A DNA stretch of 64,000 bases from Amorphophallus konjac (taxonomy: Eukaryota > Streptophyta > Magnoliopsida > Alismatales > Araceae), in the NCBI GenBank assembly GCA_022559845.1, contig JAHNEJ010001871.1:1-64000 (forward strand), given 5' to 3'. This document shows, piece by piece, positions 10,133 through 20,579 of this stretch. The translations under genes were made by a program, and so were the position numbers. The first letter of the stretch is position 1, and each line of letters begins with the position of its first letter. The notes under the pieces were generated by a model. It was given only the letters and a program-made list of their open reading frames with translations. It made no database searches and was not told the origin of the DNA.

Positions 10133-11233
10133 TTACATCAGCACTGCACCCAAACCTACTCGAGAAGCATCAGTATAAACCAGAAAACCACCCGAGTCGG
10201 AAGGCAAAGTCAACACAGGAGAAGAAGTCAATAGCCTTTTCAGTTCAACAAAGCTAGTCTCACACTGATCCGACCAGACGAAAGGTACATCTTTACGAGT
10301 CAGTCTAGTCATCGGGGCTGCAATCTTCGCAAAATCTTGGATGAATCTGCGGTAATACTCAGCCAAACCTAGGAAGCTTCGTATTTCTATCACAGTTCTA
10401 GGCCTCTGCCAACTCAACACGGCATCAATCTTTGCAGGGTCTACTGTCACTCTGTCACCAGAAATCACGTGACCAAGAAAATGAATCTCCCGAAGCCAGA
10501 ATTCACATTTACTGAACTTCGCAAAAAGCTCATGATCCCTTAGAGTCTGCAGAACGATCCTCAAATGCTGCACATGATCTTCATCAGAGGCAGAATAGAT
10601 CAAAATATCATCAACAAAGGTCACCACAAACTGATCGAGAAATGGACGAAAGATACGTTGCATTAGGTCCATAAAAGCTGCTGGGGCATTAGTCAAACCA
10701 AACAGCATGACCAGAAATTCAAAGTGACCATAACGAGTGCTGAAAGTCATCTTCTCCACATCAGATTCCCAGATTCGCAATTGGAAGTAGCCAGATCGGA
10801 GATCAATCCGTGAAAAGATAGTAGCAGACTGTAACTGGTCAAACAAATCATCAATCCTGGGAAGCGGATATTTATTCTTGATAGTCACCTGATTCAATTG
10901 CCTGTAATCAATACAAAGCCTTAGGATTCCATCCTTCCTTTTCACAAACAACACTGGAGCACTCCATGGAAAAAAGCTGGTGCGAATATAACCCTTTTCC
11001 AGTAATTCTAGTAGCTGTGCTCGCAGTACTTTCAATTCAGCTGGAGCCATACGGTACGGTGCCTTCGCTAACGGGTCTGTACCTGGAATCAGTTCAATCA
11101 CCATCTCTATCTCTCGCTCTGGGGGTAAGCCTGGCAACTCGTCAGGAAACACATCAGAGAACTCACAAACAACAGGAATATCACTGACTTCCTGTCGTGG
11201 TTTTTCAACAGCGACCACAGAAGCAAGAAACCC
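10133..11233 (-). pseudogene. pol: Ty3 reverse transcriptase, element B
   Basis: About 360 open residues. They include the RT entry block ([25 protein letters not shown]), the first catalytic region ([13 protein letters not shown]), the active-site box FVDDILIYS and the thumb/connection ([12 protein letters not shown]). The RNase H start ([11 protein letters not shown]) is at the end. A TAG at 11234-11236 separates it from the protease, and a TAA at 10133-10135 closes it. All domains share one frame, as expected for a single Gag-Pol. Confidence 0.9.
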
Positions 11234-11815
11234 CTAGCAACCTGCACTAAGCAACCTGAAGGCTCGAATAGCAGAAATAATCATACGAGAAGAACGGGAT
11301 CGAATACCTTGGAAATAAAAGGCTGATTTCCCCTGTGGCTGAAAGTTGACTTTCTTCGATCTGCAGTCAACCACAGCTCCATAATACTCCAACCAATCCA
11401 TTCCCAGAATAACATCATAATCTGTCAACTGCAATGCATACAATCTCGCCGGCAACTGGTGATTATCGATCATAACAGGAGACTCTTCCAAACACAGAGG
11501 TGTAATCATGAAATCTCCCAAAGGCATCTCAACATACATCTCACAAGATATCTCTGAAGTCGGTTCCTCAATACATGCCATGAAATCCTTAGAAATAAAA
11601 GAGTGAGAAGCACCAGAATCAAATAAGACACGAGTTGAATGACCATAAAGCATAATCGTACCTTCCACAAGATGGGCTACAATAGCATCAACTCTAGTCA
11701 TATGTGAAACCTTGCCTTTCTGCTTCTTTGATCCGGCCGAAGATTGCTGAGAAGATGCCGGCGCTTGAGAAAAGAACTGTTGAGCTTGCGGTGCAGGAGG
11801 AGGTCTGAATTGCGA
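11234..11815 (-). pseudogene. pol: Ty3 aspartic protease, element B
   Basis: Carries the retropepsin active-site motif LFDSGASHSFIS and the second conserved loop VILGMDWLEYYGAVVDC. The DSG replaces the more usual DTG, as is common in plant Ty3 elements. Element C has lost the second loop. TAG codons bound the segment on both sides (11816-11818 and 11234-11236). Confidence 0.88.
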
Positions 11816-12917
11816 CTACTGAGGTTGAGGAAACTGAGGAGCTTGCAATTGCTTCAGCCTCAGCGGGCAATCCCGAACCACATGACCTGGCTGGTCACAC
11901 CGAAAGCAAACAACGGGAAGAGAACACGGCTGGCCCTTGTGATGACCACCGCATCTCCGACACGTCCATGGCTGACTGACAGCTGAACTCTGACGAGTCT
12001 GAGTAGAAGGTGCTGTCGGCTGCTGAACTACATCTGTACCGGACGGCTGCTGAAAAAATTTCTTCTTCTTCTTGAACCTTTTGAACTTGGTCTTGGAAGG
12101 AGAGGAAGCACTGCTAACCTCTGATTGGACTGAGGGAACACCTGGCACTGGGGGTCGGTACACCTGCTGAGACTGTACTGCGGGCTGAACTGACCCTGCC
12201 TGAGGATATCCACCCGGTCTCGTCATCTCCAGCTCAAGTGCCACAGCTGTCTGGCACGCACTATCAAGGTCTGCAACGCGACTAGCAATGAGGGGCATCT
12301 TCAATTCTGGCCTCAAACCTCGCAAAAATTGCTATCTTCAAAGCTTCACTAGCCAGCACATGGGGCGTATACTGACCCAATTCCATAAAGTTATTCCGAT
12401 ACTGAAGCACAGTCATACTACCCTGAGTCAACTCCATGAATTGATACATTTTCGCCATTTGCAAACAGGCAGGAGTGTAAGCATGCTCGAAAGCAGCAAC
12501 GAACTCTGCCCAAGTGATCTGTCGAAGAGGTCTTGAATGAAAAGCGATCTGCCACTTGGCCTTCCACCACGTAATGGCTGTACCCTGGAGTTGAAAAGCG
12601 GCAAGCATAACTTTCTCATCTTTAGCACATTCCATCGAAACAAAAACACGCTCGATAGCATCTAGCCATTGCCTCGCAACCTCTGGATCAGCTTGACCAT
12701 CGAAAGGAGGCGGATTGAACATCAAGAATTCCTTTAAAGCCTTGCCTCAACTGCCAGGCACTTCAACCTGAGGAGCAACGATCGGCGCTGGAGGAGGAAC
12801 AACTGGTGCATCGGGAACAGTAGGAACTACAGGAGGAGGTGCAGAACCGCTATCTTCCCTAGGCGCATCTCGAGGAGCACAAGGAACTCGAGGAGGTCTT
12901 CCACAACGAGGCAGCAT
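11816..12917 (-). pseudogene. gag: Ty3 gag, element B
   Basis: Start MLPRCGRPPR at 12917. A TGA at 12747-12749 interrupts the proline-rich leader, where element A reads Arg. The capsid core follows (12282-12725). A 2-bp loss relative to element A near 12330 shifts the frame. The downstream frame (12325-11816) carries the GGLRPELK-type end of the capsid, a basic FKRFKKKKKFF patch and two CCHC-type knuckles: CRRCGGHHKGQPC and CFRCDQPGHVVRDC. Non-functional as it stands. Confidence 0.88.
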
Positions 12918-13053
12918 AATTACTATGCCGAGATCATAAAACAACAATAAAATCCATCAATCACGTAGAAAACACCCTAAGCCAGCAATAGACGACACAT
13001 GACTAGCTCTGGACAAGCGCAAATTTCAATTCCTTATACAGTTCCTCAACATC

Positions 13054-13065
13054 GCTCTGATACCA
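13054..13065 (-). promoter_or_regulatory. primer-binding site, element B
   Basis: Minus strand TGGTATCAGAGC (iMet-tRNA type), 2 nt from the end of the partial LTR at 13068. Confidence 0.85.
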
Positions 13066-13067
13066 AC

Positions 13068-14034
13068 TGTAACGACCCAGAGTTCAGGATATCGATACAC
13101 CGATAACATCGATACACCGATACCAAGAACTGGGGAAGCCACCCAAGAGGCTGATGAGGCCCCTGAAGGGTTTGTAAGGTTATGTCGAGGGAATGTATAA
13201 CGAACCGCAATTTGGAACACGCAGATTACAATTAAGTAATAAAATTAACACAAGAGCGGAAGCAATTGAAAATAACCAGAGTGATATATATATATACTAG
13301 TCCAGATAAACAAAAGCACTAGTCCACAAGAGTACAACAACACGGGGCATACCCCGACCAAGGTACCACAAAAGCCTCAAAAAGGCAGCTCAACTAAAGC
13401 TGGTAGCTAGTCGCGGTCTCCGAAACAGCTCACGAAGCACCGGGAGACGACGGGCGCGGCTCACCTGAAAGCAGAAGGGTGAGTCACAGCCAGACTCAGT
13501 AGGGGTCACGCGGATCCCTACCTCGCACTAAACAAGCATTCATGCATAAATAAAAGCAATTAGAGCATGCATTTAATTAAAATAACAGGCAATGGCATGA
13601 ATAAACTACTCAAGTAAAGCTGTAAACCCTAACTAAGTAAGTAGAACAGCTAACACATGCCACAGCTAAATAAATGCAAGCGACTAAAACTAAATCTACC
13701 AAAATAGAATAAGCCTTAACTAATCCAAACAATAAGGACAACCACTGGAGCAGAAACCAGAAGCGTCCACTAACGACTTACACTGCGTCTCAAGCACTCG
13801 CAGTCGACAAAGCGACAAGCTGAGCGCGTAAACAGTACCAAACCAAGTGACCAGTCGGAGTGGCACCCGTCGGTGTCAGTCCACAGTCTCCGACCACGTG
13901 TGCACACACTGACTCTAGCCTGAGCCATGCCCTCTAGCTAGTTTTCTCCCTTGGTAGGACGCTACCATTGGTTGGGAGCCCACGGAACTAGCTTACAAAC
14001 CGTGTATGGGAAACACCCCTCCGCTGATACCAAC
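13068..14034 (-). repeat. partial LTR plus PBS remnant, element B
   Basis: Same structure as 4871-5839. The partial LTR runs to about 14025, then ccgct|GATACCAAC, then a full LTR begins at 14035. The joint between LTR interior and broken PBS is at the same base as in element A. Confidence 0.85.
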
Positions 14035-14486
14035 TGTAACGACCCAGAGTTCAGGATACCGATACACCGATAACATCGATACACCGATACCAAGAACTGG
14101 GGAAGCCACCCAAGAGGCTGATGAGGGCCCTGAAGGGTTAGTAAGGTTATGTCGAGGGAATGTATAACGAACCACAATTTGGAACACGCAGATTACAATT
14201 AAGTAATAAAATTAACACAAGAGCGGAAATAATTCAAAATAACCAGAGTGATATATATATACTAGTCCAGATAAACAAAAGTACTAGTACACAAGAGTAC
14301 AACAACACGAGGGCATACCACGGCAAAGGTACCACAAAAGCCTCAAAAAGGCGGCTCAACTAAAGCTGGCAGCTAGTCGCGGTCTCCGAAACAGCTCATG
14401 AAGCACCGGGAGACGAAGGGCGCGGCTCACCTGAAAGGAGAAGGGTGAGTCACAGCCAGACTCAGTAGGGGTCATGCGGATCCCTA
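14035..14486 (-). repeat. 5' LTR of element B, first piece
   Basis: Matches the U5-side 450 bp of the family LTR and stops at the CACTA insertion (target CTA at 14484-14486). The remainder resumes at 30102. Confidence 0.9.
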
Positions 14487-14500
14487 CACTACAAGAAAAA
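14487..14500 (+). repeat. CACTA left terminal inverted repeat
   Basis: CACTACAAGAAAAA, exact inverse of 30085-30098. The first five bases are the family signature. Confidence 0.95.
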
Positions 14501-14508
14501 GTGGCTAT

Positions 14509-14690
14509 AGCGACCGAATTAGCGACCGATTTAATCGGTCGCTAGTCGGTCCCAAATAGAGACCAATTCGGAGACCGAAATAATCGGTCGCATAACCGAG
14601 ACCGTTTCAGCGACCGCATGTATATCGGTCGCTAATCGGTCGCTATTATTGCGACCGAATTAACTTCAGTCTCTAGTCGGTCGCTGATGC
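14509..14690. repeat. CACTA 5' subterminal repeats
   Basis: Many copies of GCGACCGA and its inverse TCGGTCGC (or GAGACCGA variants) in both orientations, some paired into short hairpins. In En/Spm-type elements such subterminal motifs bind the TNPA protein. Confidence 0.85.
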
Positions 14691-14696
14691 CGTTAT

Positions 14697-14990
14697 ACTT
14701 CCTACTACGACCCCCGCCCGCCCGAGCCCCCCCCCTCCCGCCCGAGCCCCCCCTCCCGAGCCCCCTTCCCCTGCGGCCCCCTCTCCGCCCTAGCCCCCCT
14801 CCCCGCTCCCGCCCGAGCCCCCTCCGCCGGAGCCCCCCCTCCGCCCGAGCCCTCCCGCCCGAGCCCCCCTCCTCCGCCGGAGCCCCCCTCCCCGTGCTGC
14901 CTCCCGCCCGAGCCCCCCTCCGCCGGAGCCCGTCGCCGCGCCGCTCGCGTCGAGTCGCCGTCGCCGCTCGCCCTGCCGTCGTCGCCCTCC
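14697..14990. repeat. C-rich minisatellite (CGCCCGAGCCCCC type)
   Basis: A degenerate array of CCGCCCGAGCCCCC-like units follows the 5' subterminal repeats. The opposite strand is strongly G-rich. Long ORFs on both strands here (Arg/Gly- or Pro/Arg-rich) reflect base composition only. It probably lies in the transposon's 5' leader or promoter. Confidence 0.7.
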
Positions 14991-14995
14991 GCAGG

Positions 14996-14998
<3 letters not shown>

Positions 14999-15030
<32 letters not shown>
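14999..15030. repeat. (CT)16 microsatellite
   Basis: Uninterrupted CT dinucleotides directly after a CAG|GTACCT sequence; likely part of a 5' leader. Confidence 0.95.
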
Positions 15031-15034
<4 letters not shown>

Positions 15035-15433
15035 TCCCCCTCCGTCACCGGCCTGCTCCCCTCCCCCGCCGGCCTACTCCCCTCCCCCCTGCGGCCCCGT
15101 CGCCGGCTTGCTCCCCTCCCCTCCCCCCTGCGGCCTGCGCCACCGTCCCCCTCAGATCTCCTTCCCATCCCCATGCCCCTCCCCCTCAGATACACAGAAC
15201 TAATAAGATTGCAGAGAGGAAAGTGAGAATTAACATTGGTGAAGGAAGGGTCATCAGGGGAGCTAATCAAATTTCACATGAGAAAAGCTAACTAACAGAT
15301 GAAACAGACTTGTGTCAAAATGCAGCAACCTGCCTGGCATACGTACTGAATGGTAGACATTTCAGTTTGCAACATCTGATTTGGGGCAGGTTTCAGATGG
15401 AACCTTTCTCAGAAAAAAAAAACAGATCATTAC

Positions 15434-15532
15434 CTAATGTCTCAGTATGGCGTGCATCATCGATCAACAGAACTCTGAAGCTGTCACCACTGCCAAGACC
15501 TTTCTTATCAGTAAGCTTTCCAATATCTCCTC
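15434..15532 (-). pseudogene. captured exon resembling ClpS2 (Clp protease adaptor)
   Basis: On the minus strand a 99-nt segment bordered by TTCACAG| and |GTAATG encodes 33 residues: GGDIGKLTDKK, a Gly/Ser spacer, then RVLLIDDARHTETL. This matches my recollection of the N-terminal part of plant CLPS2, a chloroplast N-degron adaptor of the Clp protease (family recall, not a search). Phase is the same at both ends, as for an internal exon. No further ClpS exon is visible, so it is a fragment, opposite in orientation to the transposon genes. Confidence 0.5.
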
Positions 15533-16509
15533 CTGTGAATATGACCGGGCGAAGGAAGGGGGGAAAGGTCAAACCTTGATGATACCAGAAACAGATGGAG
15601 ATCGTATCAAATGCCCGTTGATAAGCTATTGTCAGCATTTTTCATGTCATGCAAATACAGCTTCAGAAATGGCGTAGAAGGACAAACAAGATAAGTAGGT
15701 GAAGAAAGGCCGCGGAGAACCAAGAACTGAAAATAATGCAATTGTTGGTTTATTTTAGTATTGATTCTAATTATGATCATAGTGCATTAGTGGTATATTT
15801 TTAGCATTGATTCTAATATATCTTATATTCTTCTCTGCATCCCCAATTGGATTTCACACGTAGGAGTTAGCCAAAATGGGGACGTCTAATAGAACTTTTC
15901 AAGTGGCCTTGCATCCTTGCCAGCCTAATTTTTAGGTTCTGCAAGTCTGAACAAATTCCAGCATAGTGAACATTCTTGGCCAGTTTAGTTCTTGTAACCA
16001 AAGTCATTAAGGCCATTGGAACTTTAATGTCTGCCATTTATTCCGTGTCCGCTTTTGCTATTTCAGTCTTACCAGACCACGTGCATTGGGTATGCCCTTT
16101 TTTATCTATGTATACGCCCATCTGTGTATGTATAATTTGTTTTGAGGATGGCACATCGAGCCCCTTGACAATCTTCATTCTCCCACAACTGTGGTGTTTT
16201 TTTAATATATAAAATTGTGGTCAATGGTGTGAAGCATCAACATTTCAGCACCTGTTCCAAAATTTGTTTATTTTTGTTCCATGGGATTTACATTGTTGGT
16301 AACGTGCACATTTTTTTGTATTGTGAATATCTTATTTTCAGCATCTTGTCCTCTGCCCATTCCTATTGTCCAGTGCAATCTGACATATTATTTGGGTTGA
16401 TTCTGTGATTTTGCTACCACAATTCTGGCTGTTGATGGTTGACGCAAGTCACTAATTGAACGGCTCTATGGTTATGCTTGACTTGATATTGCTTACATGT
16501 TTATGCCAG
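15533..16509. other. no gene recognised; likely captured intron or flank
   Basis: AT-rich, no ORF with recognisable domains. Given the exon fragments on both sides, it is probably intronic or intergenic DNA carried along with them. Confidence 0.4.
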
Positions 16510-17040
16510 GTTGAATGTCCAAAGTATCTAGGATTTTGCATAACCAGGCAAAAGAAAGAATATCCTTTCATTGAAATATTTCACAGTCCCGAGCAAGTAG
16601 GTTTTATTTTATTTACCATCTGTTTACGTTTTTTCAAATTCATTGTTATCTGTGCTACACTGTGGATCTTTCTCCACGAGATTATGGATTTGAAACCTCA
16701 TGCCACTTTTATACTGCTGACCTTTAAATGGCAGTGGGTGCCCCCTTCTAAAAAATATTGGCCACATGATCAGGCCCAACAGTAGCCTGGTTGGCTGAGT
16801 TTGCAAATTTAGCCTTCCCAAAAGTTAACCAGAACATTTCTCTTTGTTAGTGTTTGTGGGGCATGCATTAGCAGGAAAGCATGCATTTCCTGATTAGATA
16901 TTTCGTATGCGACTAACTGATTAAGTGGGCATTGATGTATGTATATGTTTCTCAAGAAATTTCTGCTCCTGGTGCAGGCTGCTAATCAAGGAAGAATTGT
17001 TGATCCAAACATAACAAAATACTCCGTGAAGGTGTTACCT
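16510..17040 (+). pseudogene. two captured exons resembling MRL7-like chloroplast thioredoxin-fold protein
   Basis: Exon 16510-16596 (CAG| … |GTAGGT) encodes 29 residues including CPKYLGFCITRQKKEYPFIE and FHSPEQ. Exon 16978-17040 (GTGCAG| … |GTAAGT) encodes 21 residues including GRIVDPNITKYSVKVLP. The two join in phase 0 with a 381-bp intron. The joined text resembles the C-terminal part of plant MRL7/RCB-type thioredoxin-fold proteins, as I recall them; this identification is tentative. Retained introns point to DNA-level capture, not a retrocopy. No flanking exons were found before or after. Confidence 0.45.
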
Positions 17041-18220
17041 GTAAGTTTAGACGTTTGTATTTTCTGTTCTGTCAGAATGTTTTTCCCACTTTTCATGATC
17101 ATTGACATCTTAAAGCTTTCGACCTTGTGACACCGATTTTGTTCTGTTTCTATGATATATATGATTCTCTTTTAAACTTCATCATAGTTGTGCACTGCTG
17201 GGACATGGGTTGGGTGGGGGGGGGGAGAGAGAGACTGGAGAGACAATGTATGGAGCATATTGGAGGTGAAAATATGATAGTTTTTGGGTCAGTCTATGCA
17301 GAAAAAGATTTGCCAACAGGTCAAATGGATTGCTTCAGGTTTGTTCATCCTACAAAACAGACTCTTATTGACATGGTGGGTGGGGTGTTGACCTTGTTTG
17401 GTTCTAGTGTATTCATCAGCCTCTTTGAACCTTGCTGGTTCAACATTTTATGATGAGATCCCACAAATTACAAAGCTAACAAGAACGTCACAGTTGATGA
17501 GATCTTCAGTGGGGAGAATTAAGTTTAAAAAGATGTAAGCAGCAAACACCGAGTGACTGTTCTTGAGCGTCCGGTGTTTGCAATTGGTAGAAGGTGACAG
17601 GCTGGATGGATATAACAGAGGTGGAATTTGTAGTGGATGCTGGTGCAGGTTTCGAGTGGCGATGCTGTCTGGCAAACATACAGCTCAGTTGTTATTGTTT
17701 GGCAGCGAGGAGGAACCTGTGAAGTATTTTTCTCATTTTCTGTGCCTTCCCTAGGGAGATATGGACTCTTTGTTGGACAATTGGGGGTAAGCCCTGTATC
17801 AGCTAGGTAGTATCGGATTATTACTGAAGCATTGGGAGAAAGCTTGCATTCTGAAGGCTGATGGCAAGACCTTGTGGTTAATCTTTGACGCACTCTTTTG
17901 ACTACATAGAGGGATACAAGGCTATTTAGAAGATTGTCAAGAGACAAAGCGGAGGTCTGTAAGCATGTCTGGGATGTGACTAAAAGGTGGGCATCCTCTC
18001 TTAGATGTATCAAAGAGGAAATATAGTGCCCTGAGGCAAATATTGTCATTTTGTGAGTTGCTGGTAGTTGGATGTTCGTCTGGGGTATTGTGGGGGGTGT
18101 TCTTTTTGTGGGTTTATGTATATGGGATTTTAATAGTATTCAAGTGTATGCCACACTTTTAGAATGTCACTGGCTGATGTTATGCAGTACCATCCATTTC
18201 TGCTGGGTTGGGGAGGGGGA

Positions 18221-18258
18221 TCTCTCTCTCTCTCTCTCTATGTGTGTGTGTGTGTGTG
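18221..18258. repeat. (TC)n(TG)n compound microsatellite
   Basis: A TC run switches to a TG run in an otherwise ordinary AT-rich stretch. Confidence 0.9.
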
Positions 18259-18755
18259 GCTTCTGCTGCAGTGGCAGAGATAAAACACAGGCCACCCAGG
18301 TTTGAGCCTGGGTGGTTCCCTTCTTAACCCTCTACTGATACCAACTTTGGCCACACCCGTCAACGGAACTTAATATTTTTTAATAATTTTTTCACATACA
18401 AGTTCCTATTAATTAAATCTATATCTTATGAGGCTTTTGGTAGTTTTGTATGCCTCCGCATATGATTTGGATGGATATGGTATCAGACCATCTGGATCCT
18501 CATGGTGAGCTGAGATTGCCTCCATCAATCTATATACATGCCTATCTTCTGTGGATTTTGGAAGTGGATTAGTTTAGGACCTCGGGTTCTGGTAAAGTTA
18601 AATGATGGTTCGTGTGCAATTTGTGACATATGTTTGAGAATGATGTGCCAATGAAGTTTGTCTGTTTATGAAGCGAGAATTGTTCCTGTTGTTGCTGATT
18701 CCATAACAAGCCATGGCGATTCTTCGGTTCACCAGTCTGGTTTTGAATTCTGAAC

Positions 18756-18790
18756 AATACGACCGGGGGTCTAAAATCTGAAATACCGGT
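18756..18790 (+). repeat. isolated fragment of the 179-bp satellite
   Basis: AATACGACCGGGG joined to GTCTAAAATCTGAAATACCG. Both blocks occur in every unit of the 27804-29020 satellite, but non-adjacently there; here they meet at a G-run, as expected if most of a unit was deleted through microhomology. Confidence 0.7.
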
Positions 18791-19282
18791 AACATCTAAC
18801 ATCCATATCCATGTGTGCGCTCAGCATAACATACTCTTTGCCTTACAATTGACCCATCCTCTCTCTCAAGTAAAGCCCCTTATTTGCATCTCTTTTCTCA
18901 ATTCATTCTCATAAATCTTCTATGACTATAAGTTGTCAAATATTATTACAATTCCAGTCACCTTGACATCAAGAAGTTTCTAGCTGGCCACAGGCTGTCA
19001 GGTACCTATGAGGATTAGTTACAATGTTTTTCTAAAAGTTTTTCTTCCTCCATCTGTTTGTTTAAAGACCTATCATACTATCTTATCCATCCTCAGTAAT
19101 AAAATGGGGTTTAAGATTGCACCATATTTACTAATGTTCAAAAAGTAACATTGTATGTTTTGATGAGTGAAAAAGTGTCATTTAATGGTTATAAATGTTT
19201 CTGTCCTGCATCAGATTTGGTATCAGAGCATAAGGGAATCAACTTATTTTTATAAGTTGAGGTCCTACATTTTGTAATCAGT

Positions 19283-19717
19283 ATGCTTCCTCTTCCGATT
19301 ATTTTTACTGCATATTTACCTAATGGACAACGAGCAGAAATTGATGTACATGAGTCGGAAGATAAGAATTGGATTTCACCTGACATTGTTAAGTCACTTG
19401 CTAAGACCGGAGAAATTGTTATTGAGGGTGACCGTGTATTTGTGGAGTTCTCTAAGAAGTTCAAAACAGTCACGTATGATGATGGAGCTTGGTGTGACAT
19501 TGGGTCAATGGCTGCCCCATTCATTATTTTAGGAAGAAAGTGGTTAGAAGAAAGAAGTGCGGTTATTGATTCAGAAAGAAAAACATGCACTTTGAGTTTA
19601 GTGTTATTTTCTTGTATTTTCGTAATTAAATTAAGGTTTATTTTTAGTTTAGTGTTATTTAGTCGGTTATGTGTTTTGTTAATTTTAATAGTTAGGGTAT
19701 TGTTGGATGAAAAGTAA
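19283..19717 (+). CDS. unrecognised ORF after a PBS-like sequence
   Basis: An open frame of 144 codons. The first ~105 residues look protein-like (mixed composition); the tail is AT-rich and may be non-coding. Near residues 80-95 it reads FIILGRKWLEERSAVIDSE, which recalls the ILGxDWL…AxID segment of retropepsins, but no D(S/T)G active site is visible. TTGGTATCAGAGC at about 19218-19230, 55 bp upstream, matches an iMet-tRNA primer-binding site. A relic of a small LTR element inside the CACTA transposon is possible; no LTR pair was found. A captured host fragment is the alternative. Confidence 0.3.
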   Translation: MLPLPIIFTAYLPNGQRAEIDVHESEDKNWISPDIVKSLAKTGEIVIEGDRVFVEFSKKFKTVTYDDGAWCDIGSMAAPFIILGRKWLEERSAVIDSERKTCTLSLVLFSCIFVIKLRFIFSLVLFSRLCVLLILIVRVLLDEK

Positions 19718-19998
19718 AGTGTGTTTTATTATTGTCTTATTCAGTAATGATACCATCAATTTCTTTACTTGATTTCTGCATAGCTAGTGACAGTGTTGTC
19801 TTTAAGCTAAAAAGTATCATGCTATATTTTATTTCTGCTAAATAGCTAGTGAAAGTGTTGTCTTTATGTTGGATGTTAAAATAAAATTCCTGTTTTCATT
19901 GTGTACATGTATTGCCAATTTCACATGTTACTGCTATGTTTTTAGATTGTGTTATTATCTTGTCAATATTTAATTAGTTGGGTGTTGTATGTGAGCTG

Positions 19999-20439
19999 AG
20001 ATGCGTGGGTGCAACCTAACATTGCACGCATCTTAGGAGAGCGTGTTAAGCCCGTGCCAATCAACCTACCCGTTCAAGACTTTGGGATTGATATGCACGT
20101 TCTCATTTTGAATGATGAGAATGTGTATATCTAACTCAAAGTCTTGAATTGTCCCGTTTGGACAGTCTGTGAATGTTTGATCGCACTTAGGTGGTTAATT
20201 ACTATATGTGTTTGTGTTGTTTGTTAAAAATTTTGGCTGCGTCTTCTCACTCCTCTCTGATATACCTTTATTGATTTTGATTATTTTCTTAACCACTTAT
20301 TAGTAAGTGTTTAAGAAAATTTCTTAATCAATAAATATTTTGTGGTATATCGGAGAGGTGTGGGGAGATGCTGCCGAAATTTTTAGCAAACAACACAACA
20401 CATATAGTAATTAATCGTGCGATCAAACCTTCACAGATG
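19999..20439. repeat. three successive palindromes upstream of the transposase gene
   Basis: 19999-20033: AGATGCGTG … CACGCATCT. 20074-20148: TTCAAGACTTTG … CAAAGTCTTGAA, a 75-nt near-perfect hairpin. 20164-20439: an imperfect inverted repeat with arms of about 115 nt (GTTTGATCGCAC … GTGCGATCAAAC at the outer ends, GATATACC … GGTATATC near the loop). They lie between 140 and 580 bp before the transposase ATG and could fold in a leader transcript. Confidence 0.8.
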
Positions 20440-20579
20440 GGTTAAAAAGTGAAGATCTAAATGATATTTCCGTCCTATTTAAAATGGCAGACATGGACGA
20501 TGTGAGGTAAGGGTTGTACTTTTTATTTTGTTAAACATGTTAAAGTTTTGTGTGTTTACATTTCATTCGCATAGGGAAA

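Larger units (their letters stand above)
17041..19198. other. no gene recognised within CACTA
   Basis: Only short unrelated ORFs. It contains a (TC)n(TG)n microsatellite at 18221-18258 and a 35-bp fragment of the 27804 satellite at 18756-18790. The rest is AT-rich and may be intron or intergenic DNA captured with the exons upstream. Confidence 0.4.

Noticed and set aside
14632..15270. Long ORFs on both strands (Arg/Gly-rich and Pro/Arg-rich)
   Set aside because: They arise from the C-rich minisatellite and CT run; no domain, and both strands are open for the same compositional reason.
17525..18049. 174-codon minus-strand ORF inside the CACTA
   Set aside because: No recognisable domain, no splice or promoter context, composition like the surrounding AT-rich DNA.
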